DNA of 64,000 nt, taken from assembly GCF_900104925.1 (NCBI RefSeq), contig NZ_LT629735.1, positions 900,291 through 964,290 on the forward strand, read 5' to 3'. Source of the stretch: Opitutus sp. GAS368 (GTDB taxonomy: Bacteria > Verrucomicrobiota > Verrucomicrobiia > Opitutales > Opitutaceae). Below, piece after piece: positions 18,085 through 26,193 of the stretch (its first letter is position 1; each line of letters opens with the position of its first letter). A model generated the notes under the pieces. That model was not told the DNA's origin. It made no database searches and saw nothing but the letters and a program-made list of their open reading frames with translations. The position numbers were made by a program, and so were the translations under genes.

Positions 18085-18131
18085 GCGGGAAACTGGGAGG
18101 GTTTTTGACCGAAAGAAACCAAAAAATTACC

Positions 18132-19370
18132 TCACCCCGCCAGCAAGTCCAGCGCCCCCGCCAGCACGCGCACCCCCTGGGCGATTTCCTCCGGGGCGGT
18201 GTATTCGTCCGGCCGGTGGCTGATGCCGTCCTTCGAGGGCACAAAGATCATCGCCGTGGGGCAGACCTGGGCCATGAACAGCGAGTCGTGGTAGGCCCGG
18301 CTGATCATCCGCTGGCAGGGCAGGCCCAGGGCCGCCGCGGCCTGCTCCACCGCCGTGACGATATGCGGCGCACAGGTGGCCGGCGGGTCGGCGTTGATCA
18401 ACTGCTCCTTGAAGCCGCAGCGCCGGCGCTCCGCCGCCGCCTTGGCGGCCGTGCGGATAACCGCCAGCACGCCATCGCGTCGGGCACCGTCAATGTCGCG
18501 CACGTCGATCTCGAGCCGCACCTCGCGCGGAATGCTGTTCACCGCGCCGGGCAGCACCTGCACCAGGCCGCAGGTGGCGACGGTATCACGGCTCTGGGTG
18601 GCCAGCGCCGCCTGTTCGACCGCCTGCATGATCTCGGCGGCCGCCAGTGACGGATCGTGCCGGTCCGGCATGAGCACCGTGCCGGCGTGACCGCCCGGGC
18701 CGGTCAGGTCGACACGCAGCGCCGCGGGCGCGGCGATGGCCGTGACCACGCCGATGGGCATTTTCTTCGACTCCAGCAAGGGGCCCTGCTCGATGTGCAG
18801 CTCGACAAAGGAGTCGTAACAGCCCGGCGTCAGCCGCGTGCTTTCCAGCGTGCCGTGCATGTAGGCCTGGGCGCAGACGTCGTCCACGGACAGCCCCTGC
18901 GGGTCGCGCAGGCTGTCGATCTTCTGCCGCGAGAGTGTGCCGGCCATCAGCCGGCTACCGAGGCAGCCCAAGCCGAAGCGCGTGGGTTCCTCCGCCGTGA
19001 ACATGACCAGCTCGATCGAACGCCGCGGCCGGCGGCCCGCCCGCTGCAACGCACGGATGGCCTCCAGCCCGCCGAGAACCCCGACCACGCCGTCGAAGCG
19101 CCCGGCATTGGGAATGGCGTCGATGTGCGAACCGGTGGCAACCGGCGCCGCCGCGGGATCCGTGCCCGGCCAGCGGGCAAAGGTGTTGCCGACGGCATCC
19201 TCGCGCACGACCAGGCCGGCATCCGCATAAAGCAGCTTCAGCCATTCGCGGGCCCGCAGGTCCACCGAGCTGAACAGCACGCGTGTCACCGACGGATAGG
19301 GCGTGTCGGAGACATGCGCGAGATACTCGATCTCGTCGGTCAGCCGCTTGGTGTCGATCGACAGGCTCAT
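18132..19370 (-). CDS. M20-family amidase (allantoate amidohydrolase / N-carbamoyl-amino-acid hydrolase)
   Basis: Zinc-dependent amidohydrolase of the hydantoinase/carbamoylase subgroup of M20. The 412-aa protein shows the metal-site motifs TGSHIDAIPNAGRFDGVVGV (His, Asp), FTAEEPTRFG (Glu pair), ELHIEQGPLLE and SRAYHDSLFMAQ (His near the C terminus), plus the lid-domain region GPGGHAGTVLMPDRHDP. Candidate substrates include allantoate, ureidoglycolate or N-carbamoyl amino acids; sequence alone does not decide. Located just upstream of guaA, so a purine-salvage role is possible. Confidence 0.88.
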   Translation of the reverse strand: MSLSIDTKRLTDEIEYLAHVSDTPYPSVTRVLFSSVDLRAREWLKLLYADAGLVVREDAVGNTFARWPGTDPAAAPVATGSHIDAIPNAGRFDGVVGVLGGLEAIRALQRAGRRPRRSIELVMFTAEEPTRFGLGCLGSRLMAGTLSRQKIDSLRDPQGLSVDDVCAQAYMHGTLESTRLTPGCYDSFVELHIEQGPLLESKKMPIGVVTAIAAPAALRVDLTGPGGHAGTVLMPDRHDPSLAAAEIMQAVEQAALATQSRDTVATCGLVQVLPGAVNSIPREVRLEIDVRDIDGARRDGVLAVIRTAAKAAAERRRCGFKEQLINADPPATCAPHIVTAVEQAAAALGLPCQRMISRAYHDSLFMAQVCPTAMIFVPSKDGISHRPDEYTAPEEIAQGVRVLAGALDLLAG

Positions 19371-19448
19371 GGGGAAAGGGACGGCGTGGTCGCCACCCCT
19401 TCCCTAGCAGGTGCAATGCCGGGTCCGGCCGGAAACCGGCCCGGCCTT

Positions 19449-19526
19449 TAATGTAGGGTCGGCGCTTGCCGCCGGACCGCGCTGCACTCACAGAACGGTC
19501 CGCCGGCCAGCGGCGACCCTACATTA
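19449..19526. repeat. Dispersed palindrome, TAATGTAGGGTCG family, copy 1
   Basis: The left arm TAATGTAGGGTCGGCGCTTG and the right arm ending CGGCGACCCTACATTA enclose GCCGCCGGACCGCG and CGGTCCGCCGGC. It lies between the M20 gene and the DUF885 gene. A related unit is at 21805-21890. Confidence 0.82.
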
Positions 19527-19542
19527 CCTTGTATCAACGCGA

Positions 19543-21312
19543 CTAGCGACCGATCCAGACCTTGATGCGGGCCTCGAGCACGGCGAGGGGCAGCGCGCCT
19601 TCCATGAGGATCTGGTCGTGGAATTCCTTGATGTCGAACTTCGGACCGAGCTGCTTCTCGGCCAGGGTGCGCAGCTCGCGGATCTTCAGCTGGCCCATCT
19701 TGTAACCCAGCGCCTGGCCGGGCCAGGACATGTAACGCTCGATCTCGGCGATCTGCACCTCCGGCTTGCCACCCTCGGCCTCGGCGCCGTATTGCAGGGC
19801 CTGCTCGCGCGTCCAGCCCTTGGCGTGCAGGCCGGTGTCAACCACCAGACGGACGGCCCGGTGCATGTCGCCGAACAGCATGCCGAGGTATTGGTAGGGG
19901 TCGGCATACATGCCGAGCTCCTTGCCGATGCTCTCGGTGTAGAGGGCCCAGCCCTCGACGTAGGCGTTGTTGGCGTCGTAACGGCGGAACTTCGGCAGGC
20001 CGGTGTTCTCAAGCGTGAGGGAGATCTGGAAATGGTGGCCCGGGATCGCCTCGTGCAAGAACAGGTCCTCCATGCGCGGCGTGCGGAACTTCACCGGGTT
20101 GACGATCGGCACGTAGAAGATGCCGGGGCGCGAGCCGTCGGCGGTGCCGGCGCTGTATTCGGCCGAGGCGGTGGCCGCGCGGAATTTCTCGGTGGCGCGG
20201 ATCTCAAACCTGGTGCGCGGCAGGTGGCCGAAGAATTTCGGCACGGTGGCCATCACGCGCGCCTCGATGGCGCGATAGCCTTCGAGCACCTCCTCGTCGG
20301 TCTTGTAAGGCGCGAATTTCGGGTCGGTGGCGACGAAGTTGAGGAACTCCGGCAACGTGCCCTTGAAGCCGACCTGGGCCTGCACCTTCTCCATCTCGCC
20401 TTTGATGCGGGCGACTTCCTTCAGGCCGATCTCGTGGATCTGCTCGGGGGTGAAATCGGTGGTCGTCTGGAGCCGGACGGAATAGGCGTAGGCCTCCTTG
20501 CCGCCGGGCAGCGCGCCAATGCCGGCGGTGGCGCGGCACCTGGGCAGGTATTCGTCGCGGATGAACGCGTGCAGCCGCGCATAGGCCGGCAGCATGACGG
20601 TGCGGATGCCGGCGGCATACTCGGCGGCCAGGGCGTCGCGTTCCGCCGGGGCGAGCCCGGCCGGCAGCTTCTTCAGCGGGTTGAACAGGATGTTGGTGTC
20701 GGCATCGTCCGCCATCAATGGCACCAGTTGCGGCAGCACGCGCTCCATCAGGATGCGCGGCTGGACGACGCCCTTGGCCATGCCCTCGCGCATGTTGGCG
20801 ATGGCGGTGTCCACCCAGGCGCTGAAGCCGCGGGCGCGGCTGAGGAAGTTCCGGTAGTCCTGCGCGGTTTTGAAGGGATGCACATAGGCCCCCGAGGCCA
20901 TCTGCGCGAAGGTGAGCGTCGGGCAGCTGAACTGGTTGACGGGCAGCAGCGCGTAAATCTGCTTCGTGCCCGCCAGCCGGGTCGTGAGCGTCCACTTCAG
21001 CGTGTCGTAGCTGAGCTGGTCGGTGGCCGAGAGCTTGGCGCGGTCGAACCTGGCCAGCCCGGCGAGATACTTGGCGCACATGGCCGCGACCTTCGCGCGG
21101 TGCTCGGCCCCGATGTCGACGGGCCACACGGCCTCGTAGCGGGGATCGTTGTCGCCATTGACGGCGGCATCGACGGGGAACAGGGCGAGGTAATCCTCAT
21201 AGTAATCGTTGAGCACCGTCTGGAACGGCGAAAGGGCGCCGGTGGCATGGGCGACACCGGCGGCAAACAGGCACAGGGACAGGGACAGGGACAGGAGGAG
21301 ACGTTTGAGCAT
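19543..21312 (-). CDS. DUF885-family putative metallopeptidase, exported
   Basis: The product is 589 aa from ATG 21312 (MLKRLLLSLSLSLCLFAAG, signal peptide to about residue 24). An upstream ATG at 21336 lies in a repeat and is less likely. The DUF885 signature EDLFLHEAIPGHHFQ carries an HExxxHH-type putative zinc motif, followed by YVEGWALYTESIGKELGMY and YMSWPGQALGYKMGQLKI. These are gluzincin-like proteins of poorly known substrate, probably periplasmic. Confidence 0.9.
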   Translation of the reverse strand: MLKRLLLSLSLSLCLFAAGVAHATGALSPFQTVLNDYYEDYLALFPVDAAVNGDNDPRYEAVWPVDIGAEHRAKVAAMCAKYLAGLARFDRAKLSATDQLSYDTLKWTLTTRLAGTKQIYALLPVNQFSCPTLTFAQMASGAYVHPFKTAQDYRNFLSRARGFSAWVDTAIANMREGMAKGVVQPRILMERVLPQLVPLMADDADTNILFNPLKKLPAGLAPAERDALAAEYAAGIRTVMLPAYARLHAFIRDEYLPRCRATAGIGALPGGKEAYAYSVRLQTTTDFTPEQIHEIGLKEVARIKGEMEKVQAQVGFKGTLPEFLNFVATDPKFAPYKTDEEVLEGYRAIEARVMATVPKFFGHLPRTRFEIRATEKFRAATASAEYSAGTADGSRPGIFYVPIVNPVKFRTPRMEDLFLHEAIPGHHFQISLTLENTGLPKFRRYDANNAYVEGWALYTESIGKELGMYADPYQYLGMLFGDMHRAVRLVVDTGLHAKGWTREQALQYGAEAEGGKPEVQIAEIERYMSWPGQALGYKMGQLKIRELRTLAEKQLGPKFDIKEFHDQILMEGALPLAVLEARIKVWIGR

Positions 21313-21329
21313 GGGGAGGGATTCTTTAT

Positions 21330-21499
21330 TAACCACGGATTACATGAATGGGCACGGATAAATTCACGGGCATGTCATTCTGAGCGGAGCGAAGAATCCA
21401 GCAGGGTGTTCGGGGCGAGCATGGTTCTGGATCCTTCGCTTCGCTCAGGATGACAAACAGCGAATATCTCATCCGTGTTAATCCGTGCAATCAGTGGTC
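21330..21499. repeat. Outer palindrome TAACCACGGATTACATGAAT..., interrupted
   Basis: The left arm TAACCACGGATTACATGAAT and the right arm ATCCGTGTTAATCCGTGCAA plus TCAGTGGTCA are complementary. Their loop holds a second, unrelated palindrome (21373-21455). The unit fills the gap upstream of the DUF885 gene. Confidence 0.8.
21373..21455. repeat. Inner palindrome TGTCATTCTGAGCGGAGCGA...
   Basis: The left arm TGTCATTCTGAGCGGAGCGA, then AGAATCCAG, pairs with the right arm CTGGATCCTTCGCTTCGCTC, then AGGATGACA. It lies wholly inside the loop of the outer palindrome 21330-21499. Confidence 0.8.
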
Positions 21500-21505
21500 A
21501 AAAAA

Positions 21506-21742
21506 TCAGAACTTCAGCCGGGTGTTGGTATGGCCGCACTTCGGGCACGGGGCCGTGCCGGTGCCGGTCTTCTCCGTGTAGAGATGGTCGCAGCGGATGC
21601 AGTGGAACGTGATCTTGCGGCGCTGGGAATCGTAGAACGCCCGGTCGCGCCGGTCGTAATAGATCCAGAGCGCCCCGAACACCCCCAGCACGAGCAGGCC
21701 GTAGAGGACGACATGGAGGGTGATGTCAGGCGGCGTGACCAC
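21506..21742 (-). CDS. Small membrane protein with C-terminal zinc ribbon
   Basis: The product is 78 aa if started at GTG 21740-21742 (GAGG lies about 9 bp upstream). One TM span covers residues about 10-28, followed by a basic linker (YYDRRDRAFYDSQRRK) and a zinc-ribbon with two CxxC pairs: HCIRCDHLY and PCPKCGHTN. It ends TRLKF. It is probably a membrane-tethered zinc-ribbon protein of unknown role. It sits downstream of rplQ but is separated from it by a terminator and a repeat. Confidence 0.75.
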   Translation of the reverse strand: MVTPPDITLHVVLYGLLVLGVFGALWIYYDRRDRAFYDSQRRKITFHCIRCDHLYTEKTGTGTAPCPKCGHTNTRLKF

Positions 21743-21804
21743 GGCAGGAACCTCACATGAAGCCGCCCCGAGGCCAAGGGGAAATGCAGCTGAGGTGGTC
21801 CGGT

Positions 21805-21890
21805 TGTAGGATCGCCGCTCGTCGGCGGACCGCGAACGGGAAACGATGCCCGCAAGTGGTCGCGGCCCGTCGACCAGCGACGGCCCTACA
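21805..21890. repeat. Dispersed palindrome, TGTAGG-GTCG family, copy 2
   Basis: TGTAGGATCGCCGCTCGTCG and GTCGACCAGCGACGGCCCTA plus CA form imperfect arms. The inner GGCGGACCGCG / CGCGGCCCGTCG resembles the unit at 19449-19526. It lies between rplQ and the zinc-ribbon gene. Confidence 0.7.
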
Positions 21891-21903
21891 TTACGATCAA
21901 GAA

Positions 21904-21936
21904 ATAAAAAACGCGCCGGCGGTGAAGCCGGCGCGC
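21904..21936 (-). terminator. Intrinsic terminator of the ribosomal super-cluster (after rplQ)
   Basis: On the minus strand the stem CGCGCCGGC / GCCGGCGCG with loop TTCACC is followed by TTTTTTATTTC. This is a strong rho-independent terminator 48 bp after the rplQ stop codon. A second hairpin (AGGGCGG...CCGCCCCT, about 21951-21976) lies between. Confidence 0.88.
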
Positions 21937-21983
21937 TGAGAGTAGAATGAAAGGGCGGTTGAGGGCAACCGCCCCTACCCGAT

Positions 21984-22472
21984 TCAGGCTTTCGGAGCCT
22001 CGGGAGCGGCTTCGGTCGCCGGGGCGGCGGCCTTGGCCTTCTTGGCCCCCTTCTTCTTTGCACCCTTGGACTTCTTGTAGCCCTGGTCGTCGGCGCCGAC
22101 GAACTCGATGATCGCCATCTCGGCGGCGTCGCCGATGCGCTGCGGGCCGAGCTTGTAGATGCGGGTGTAGCCGCCGGAACGCTTGGCGAACTGGGCCGCC
22201 TTCTCGTTGAAGAGGAGCGTGACGGCACCCTCGTCGCGGATGTCCTTGAGGGCCATGCGGCGGAGGTGGAGGGCGTCGGCCTTGACGGTCGCCGCCGCGG
22301 CGTTCTTCGCCTTGGTGATGACCTTCTCAATGAAGGGGCGGAGGGCCTTGGCCTTGGTCAGCGTGGTCTCGATGCGACCGTGCTTGATCAGGCTGGCGCC
22401 CATGTTGGAGAGCATCGCCTTGCGGTGCTCGCGGGTGACGCCGAGGGAGGCGTGGTGTTTATTGTGACGCAT
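21984..22472 (-). CDS. rplQ: 50S ribosomal protein L17
   Basis: L17 lies near the peptide exit tunnel. The opening MRHNKHHASLGVTREHRKAMLSNM is canonical. The protein is 162 aa, about 40 longer than usual, owing to a Lys/Ala-rich C-terminal tail from about residue 130 (KKSKGAKKKGAKKAKAAAP...). It is the last gene of the cluster, 151 bp after rpoA, and a palindromic repeat lies between them. Confidence 0.97.
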   Translation of the reverse strand: MRHNKHHASLGVTREHRKAMLSNMGASLIKHGRIETTLTKAKALRPFIEKVITKAKNAAAATVKADALHLRRMALKDIRDEGAVTLLFNEKAAQFAKRSGGYTRIYKLGPQRIGDAAEMAIIEFVGADDQGYKKSKGAKKKGAKKAKAAAPATEAAPEAPKA

Positions 22473-22544
22473 TGGGTTTGGTAGTTATCGGTCCCCGATC
22501 GGCAATCCGGTCGCAGCGTTGGGCGGCAGCGGACGGCGCGAGGA

Positions 22545-22620
22545 CTGAATTAAGTAAGAGGGATGAAGGAAGAAACAGGAGGAGGGAATTTCTTCCTTCC
22601 TCCTTCTTAATTCTTACTTC
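22545..22620. repeat. Palindromic repeat inside the alpha operon (rpoA-rplQ gap)
   Basis: The purine-rich arm TAAGAGGGATGAAGGAAGAA pairs imperfectly with TTCTTCCTTCCTCCTTCTTA, followed by ATTCTTAC. It lies in the 151-bp space between rpoA and rplQ. These two genes are normally adjacent, so the palindrome is an addition to the operon. Confidence 0.7.
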
Positions 22621-22623
22621 CGG

Positions 22624-23625
22624 TTAAGCTTCCTTCTTGGTGTCGAGGAGGCGCTCGTCGAACTTCATGCCCAGCGACAGGCCGAGGGCTTCGAGCTTCT
22701 CCTTGATCTCGTTGAGGGACTTCTTGCCGAAGTTGCGGTATTTGAGCATCTCCTGCTCGGTCTTCATGGCCAGCTCGCCGACGGTGGTGATGTTGGCGTT
22801 GTTCAAGCAGTTCGCCGCGCGGACGGAGAGCTCGATCTCGTTGACCGACATGTTGAGGAGCTTGCGGAGCTTGTTCTGCTCCTCGGAGACCTCGGCGGCC
22901 TGGCTCTCGAACTCGTAGGCCTCCTGCGAGACGCGGTCGAACACGTCAAGGTGGTGCTTGAGGATCGAGGCGGACTGCTTGAGGGCGTCGTCCGGGGTGA
23001 TGCGGCCGTCCGTCCAGACCTCGAGCACGAGCTTGTCGTAATCGGTGATCTGGCCGACGCGGGTGTTCTCGACGGCGTAGCGGACGAGGCGGACCGGGGA
23101 GAAGAGCGAGTCGATGGCGATGACGCCGATGGCCTGGTCTTCCTTCTTGTTGCTCTCGCCGGGGCAGTAGCCGCGGCCGGTCTTGATCTCGATGTCGGCC
23201 TCGAAGGTGCGCTTGTGGTCGAGGGTGCAGATCAGCTGGTCCGGGTTGACGATCTTGATGTTGGCGTCGGCCTGGATGTCGGCGGCGGTGACGGCGCCCT
23301 CGCGGTTGACCTTGAGGTGGAGCTTCACGGCCTCGCGCTTCTCGGAGACGATGAGGATCTTCTTCAGGTTGAGGACGATGTCGGTGACATCCTCGACGAC
23401 GCCGTCGATGGACTGGAACTCGTGGTTCACGCCCTCGATCTTGATCGAGCTGATGGCGCTGCCCTCGATGGAGCTGAGCAGGACGCGGCGGAGGGAGTTG
23501 CCGACGGTGTGGCCATAGCCGGCCTCAAAGGGCTCGGCGATGAACTTGGCGTAGGTGGGCGTGGCGCCCTCCTCGACCTTGGTGAGCTTGGAGGGAATTT
23601 CGAACTTTCCGAGACGCTTGGGCAT
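22624..23625 (-). CDS. rpoA: RNA polymerase alpha subunit
   Basis: The 333-aa protein has the N-terminal assembly domain (PFEAGYGHTVGNSLRRVLLSS, SSIKIEGVNHEF) and the C-terminal domain (about 255-320) with ELSVRAANCLNNANI and KYRNFGKKSLNEIKEKL, which contact UP elements and activators. The length is normal. It lies 60 bp after rpsD, and its start follows CCGCCTCCC with no Shine-Dalgarno sequence. Confidence 0.98.
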   Translation of the reverse strand: MPKRLGKFEIPSKLTKVEEGATPTYAKFIAEPFEAGYGHTVGNSLRRVLLSSIEGSAISSIKIEGVNHEFQSIDGVVEDVTDIVLNLKKILIVSEKREAVKLHLKVNREGAVTAADIQADANIKIVNPDQLICTLDHKRTFEADIEIKTGRGYCPGESNKKEDQAIGVIAIDSLFSPVRLVRYAVENTRVGQITDYDKLVLEVWTDGRITPDDALKQSASILKHHLDVFDRVSQEAYEFESQAAEVSEEQNKLRKLLNMSVNEIELSVRAANCLNNANITTVGELAMKTEQEMLKYRNFGKKSLNEIKEKLEALGLSLGMKFDERLLDTKKEA

Positions 23626-23685
23626 GGGAGGCGGAGTTTTAAGTTTTAAGGAAAAAGGTTTAAGCGAACTGACGGAAACCAGGCG

Positions 23686-24297
23686 TTAGAAACGCGAGTA
23701 GTATTCGACGATGAGCTGTTCGTTGATGGAGGGTTCCATCTCGTCGCGGGTGGGCAGGCGGGTGACGGTGCCCTTGAGGGCCTCGTCGTTGCGGGTGAGC
23801 CAGCCGGGGACGACGCGGGCGCGGTTTTCCTCGATGGCGCGGGTGGCCAGCTGGCGGGAGGAGTTGACGGCCTTCATCTCGACCTCGTCGCCCTGGACGA
23901 CGGTGTAGCTTGCGATGTCGACCTTCTTGCCGTTGACGCGGACGTGGCCGTGGTTGACGAGCTGGCGGGCGGCGGCGCGGCTCTTGGCGAAGCCGAGGAG
24001 GTAGACGACGCTGTCGAGGCGGGTCTCGAGGAGCTGCAGGAAGCGCTCGCCGGTGACGCCGCGCTCGCGCTTGGCGATGGCGAACGTGCGGCGAAACTGG
24101 CGCTCGAGCAGGCCGTAGATGAAGCGGAGCTTCTGCTTCTCGGCGAGGCCGACGGCGTATTCGGAGAGCTTGCGGCGCGACTTCGGGCCGTGCTGGCCGG
24201 GCGGGAAATTGCGGCGCTCGAGCACCTTCGCCGAGCCAACGATGTATTGGCCGAAGCGGCGGCTGATGCGGGTGGAAGGTCCAGTATAACGGGCCAT
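23686..24297 (-). CDS. rpsD: 30S ribosomal protein S4 (zinc-free form)
   Basis: S4 nucleates 30S assembly. The 203-aa protein has the S4 RNA-binding domain (RLDSVVYLLGFAKSRAAARQLVNHGHVRVNGKKV). The N-terminal region contains no cysteine, so this is the C-minus paralogue type without the zinc knuckle. It lies 53 bp after rpsK. Confidence 0.98.
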   Translation of the reverse strand: MARYTGPSTRISRRFGQYIVGSAKVLERRNFPPGQHGPKSRRKLSEYAVGLAEKQKLRFIYGLLERQFRRTFAIAKRERGVTGERFLQLLETRLDSVVYLLGFAKSRAAARQLVNHGHVRVNGKKVDIASYTVVQGDEVEMKAVNSSRQLATRAIEENRARVVPGWLTRNDEALKGTVTRLPTRDEMEPSINEQLIVEYYSRF

Positions 24298-24350
24298 GGG
24301 ATTAGGGATTTAAAATTTGAGATGTGAGATCTGAGATTGCCCAAAGGGCC

Positions 24351-24968
24351 TCAGACGCGACGGCGCTTGCGCGGACGGCAGCCGTTGTGCGGCACCGGGG
24401 TGACGTCGATGATGGAGGAGATCTCGAGGCCGATGGCCTGGAGGCCGCGGATGGCGGAGTCGCGACCGAGGCCGGGACCGCTCACGCGGATCTGCACTTC
24501 CTTGAGGCCGTGCGCCATGGCGTTGCGGGCGGCATCCTGCGCCACGACCTGGGCGGCGTAGGCGGTGGACTTGCGCGAACCGCGGAAGTTGCACTTGCCG
24601 GCCGAGGACCAGGAGATGACGTTGCCCTTCGCGTCCGTGATGGAGACGATGGTGTTGTTGAAGGTCGCCGCGATGTTCGCGATGCCGGAGGTGATGTTCT
24701 TCGAACCCTTGGCCTTGCGGACCTTGACGGCGAGGAGCTCCTCCTTGAGGAGGTCTTCCGCGGTGACGGCCTTCGGCACGCCTCCGACGAGCTCGACGGG
24801 CTTGGTCGCGGCGGCCGGAGCGGCGGCGGCCTCGCCCTCAGCGGCGGGCTTGGCGGCCTTCGGGGCCTTGGCGGGCCTGGCCTCGGCGGCGGGGGCAGCA
24901 GCGCCGTCGACGGCGGGAGCAGCCTTCTTGGGCTTTTCTTTCTTGGGCGCGGATTTCTCTTCGGACAT
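24351..24968 (-). CDS. rpsK: 30S ribosomal protein S11 with long N-terminal extension
   Basis: S11 lies on the 30S platform near the E site. The conserved core begins near residue 78 ([18 protein letters not shown]) and contains [34 protein letters not shown] and [16 protein letters not shown]. In front of it are about 75 residues rich in Ala, Lys, Pro and Glu, giving 205 aa against about 128 usually. The first ATG is the natural start because frame and composition continue to it, but an internal start cannot be excluded. Confidence 0.96.
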   Translation of the reverse strand: MSEEKSAPKKEKPKKAAPAVDGAAAPAAEARPAKAPKAAKPAAEGEAAAAPAAATKPVELVGGVPKAVTAEDLLKEELLAVKVRKAKGSKNITSGIANIAATFNNTIVSITDAKGNVISWSSAGKCNFRGSRKSTAYAAQVVAQDAARNAMAHGLKEVQIRVSGPGLGRDSAIRGLQAIGLEISSIIDVTPVPHNGCRPRKRRRV

Positions 24969-24986
24969 GGAGATGGTGATTGGAGA

Positions 24987-25367
24987 TTAGACTTCCTTGG
25001 CCTTGGTGACGCCAACGGTCTTGCGCGGGCCCTTGCGGGTGCGGGCGTTGGTGCTGGTGCGCTGGCCGCGGACGGGCAGGCTGCGGCGGTGGCGGATGCC
25101 GCGGTAGCAATTGATGGCCTGAAGGCGCTTGAGGTTGCCGGCGATGTCGCGGCGGAGATCGCCCTCGACCACCCATTTGTTGTCGGTGATCACGTGCAGG
25201 ATCTTGTTCAGCTGCTCCTCGGACAGGTCCGAGGCGCGCATGTTGGCATCGAGACCGGCGGTCGCGATGATGAGGTCGGCCCGGGCCGGACCAATACCGT
25301 AGATATACCGGAGGGAATATCCGATTTTCTTTTTGGCGGGGAGTTCAACGCCGAGGAGACGAGGCAT
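24987..25367 (-). CDS. rpsM: 30S ribosomal protein S13
   Basis: S13 forms intersubunit bridges in the 30S head. The 126-aa protein opens [26 protein letters not shown] and ends in a basic tail ([19 protein letters not shown]). The upstream neighbour is map, 52 bp away. infA and rpmJ, often found between map and rpsM, are absent here. Confidence 0.98.
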   Translation of the reverse strand: MPRLLGVELPAKKKIGYSLRYIYGIGPARADLIIATAGLDANMRASDLSEEQLNKILHVITDNKWVVEGDLRRDIAGNLKRLQAINCYRGIRHRRSLPVRGQRTSTNARTRKGPRKTVGVTKAKEV

Positions 25368-25419
25368 AAGTGGAGGTTAGTTGAGAGTTGGTTGTTTGAG
25401 AGTGAGAGAGGGAAAATTT

Positions 25420-26193
25420 TCAGGTGGCGCGCGGAATCGTGAGGATCTCGGGGCCGGAATCGGTGGTGAGCACGGTGTGTTCGAAGTGGGCGGAGGGCTG
25501 CCCGTCGGTGGTGACGATGGTCCACCCGTCGCCGAGGGTGCGGACCGCGGGTCCGCCCAGGTTGACCATGGGTTCGATGGCGAGCGTCATGCCGGGCTTG
25601 ATCTTCTCGCCGGAGTTTTTCCGGCCGAAGTTCGGGATCTGCGGCTCCTCGTGCATCTGCCGGCCGACCCCGTGGCCGACCATTTCGCGGACGATGCCGA
25701 AGCCGTGGGCCTCGACGTAGGTCTGCACGGCATGGGAGATGTCGCCGATCCGGTTGCCGACCGCCGCCTGTTTGATACCCAGGTGGAGGGCCGCCTCGGT
25801 GACTTGCAACAGCTCGGCCACGCGGGGGGCGATGGCGCCGACCGGGACCGTGACGGCGTTGTCGCCGATGTAGCCGTTGTATTCAATCGTGACGTCGACC
25901 GAGATGATGTCGCCGTCGCGCAGGATGCGCTTGAGGGAGCCGATGCCGTGGACGACCTCTTCGTTGACCGAGAGGCAGGTATAGGCGGGATAGGGACGCC
26001 CGGAGCCGTGCTTGTAACCGTAGGGCGCGCTGCGCGCGCCAAACGAGGAGATGAGATCGCGGCCGATTTGGTCCAAGTCGTAGGTCGTGATACCGGGCCG
26101 GACCTGCGCCTTCAGCCGCGCGAGAATCGTCGCGGCGATGGCACAGGCTTCGCGCATCCGCCTGATCGCTTCCGGATTTTTGATCGGGATCAT
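25420..26193 (-). CDS. map: Methionine aminopeptidase, type I
   Basis: Map removes the initiator Met from nascent proteins. The 257-aa protein shows all metal ligands of the family: ISVDVTIEYNGYIGDNAVTV (two Asp), GHGVGRQMHEEP (His), MTLAIEPM (Glu) and EHTVLTT (Glu), plus the substrate His in NEEVVHGIGS. Its ATG overlaps the stop codon of the adenylate-kinase-like gene in a TGATG junction. Confidence 0.97.
   Translation of the reverse strand: MIPIKNPEAIRRMREACAIAATILARLKAQVRPGITTYDLDQIGRDLISSFGARSAPYGYKHGSGRPYPAYTCLSVNEEVVHGIGSLKRILRDGDIISVDVTIEYNGYIGDNAVTVPVGAIAPRVAELLQVTEAALHLGIKQAAVGNRIGDISHAVQTYVEAHGFGIVREMVGHGVGRQMHEEPQIPNFGRKNSGEKIKPGMTLAIEPMVNLGGPAVRTLGDGWTIVTTDGQPSAHFEHTVLTTDSGPEILTIPRAT

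Noticed and set aside
19371-19448. CRISPR-like spacing of repeats in the 19.4 and 21.4 kb gaps.
   Set aside because: Units are single palindromes with no repeated spacers of uniform length and no cas genes.
21743-22330. Long N-terminal extension of the small zinc-ribbon gene across the rplQ region.
   Set aside because: The extra sequence is an antisense or shifted reading of rplQ and a palindromic repeat, low in complexity and without motifs.
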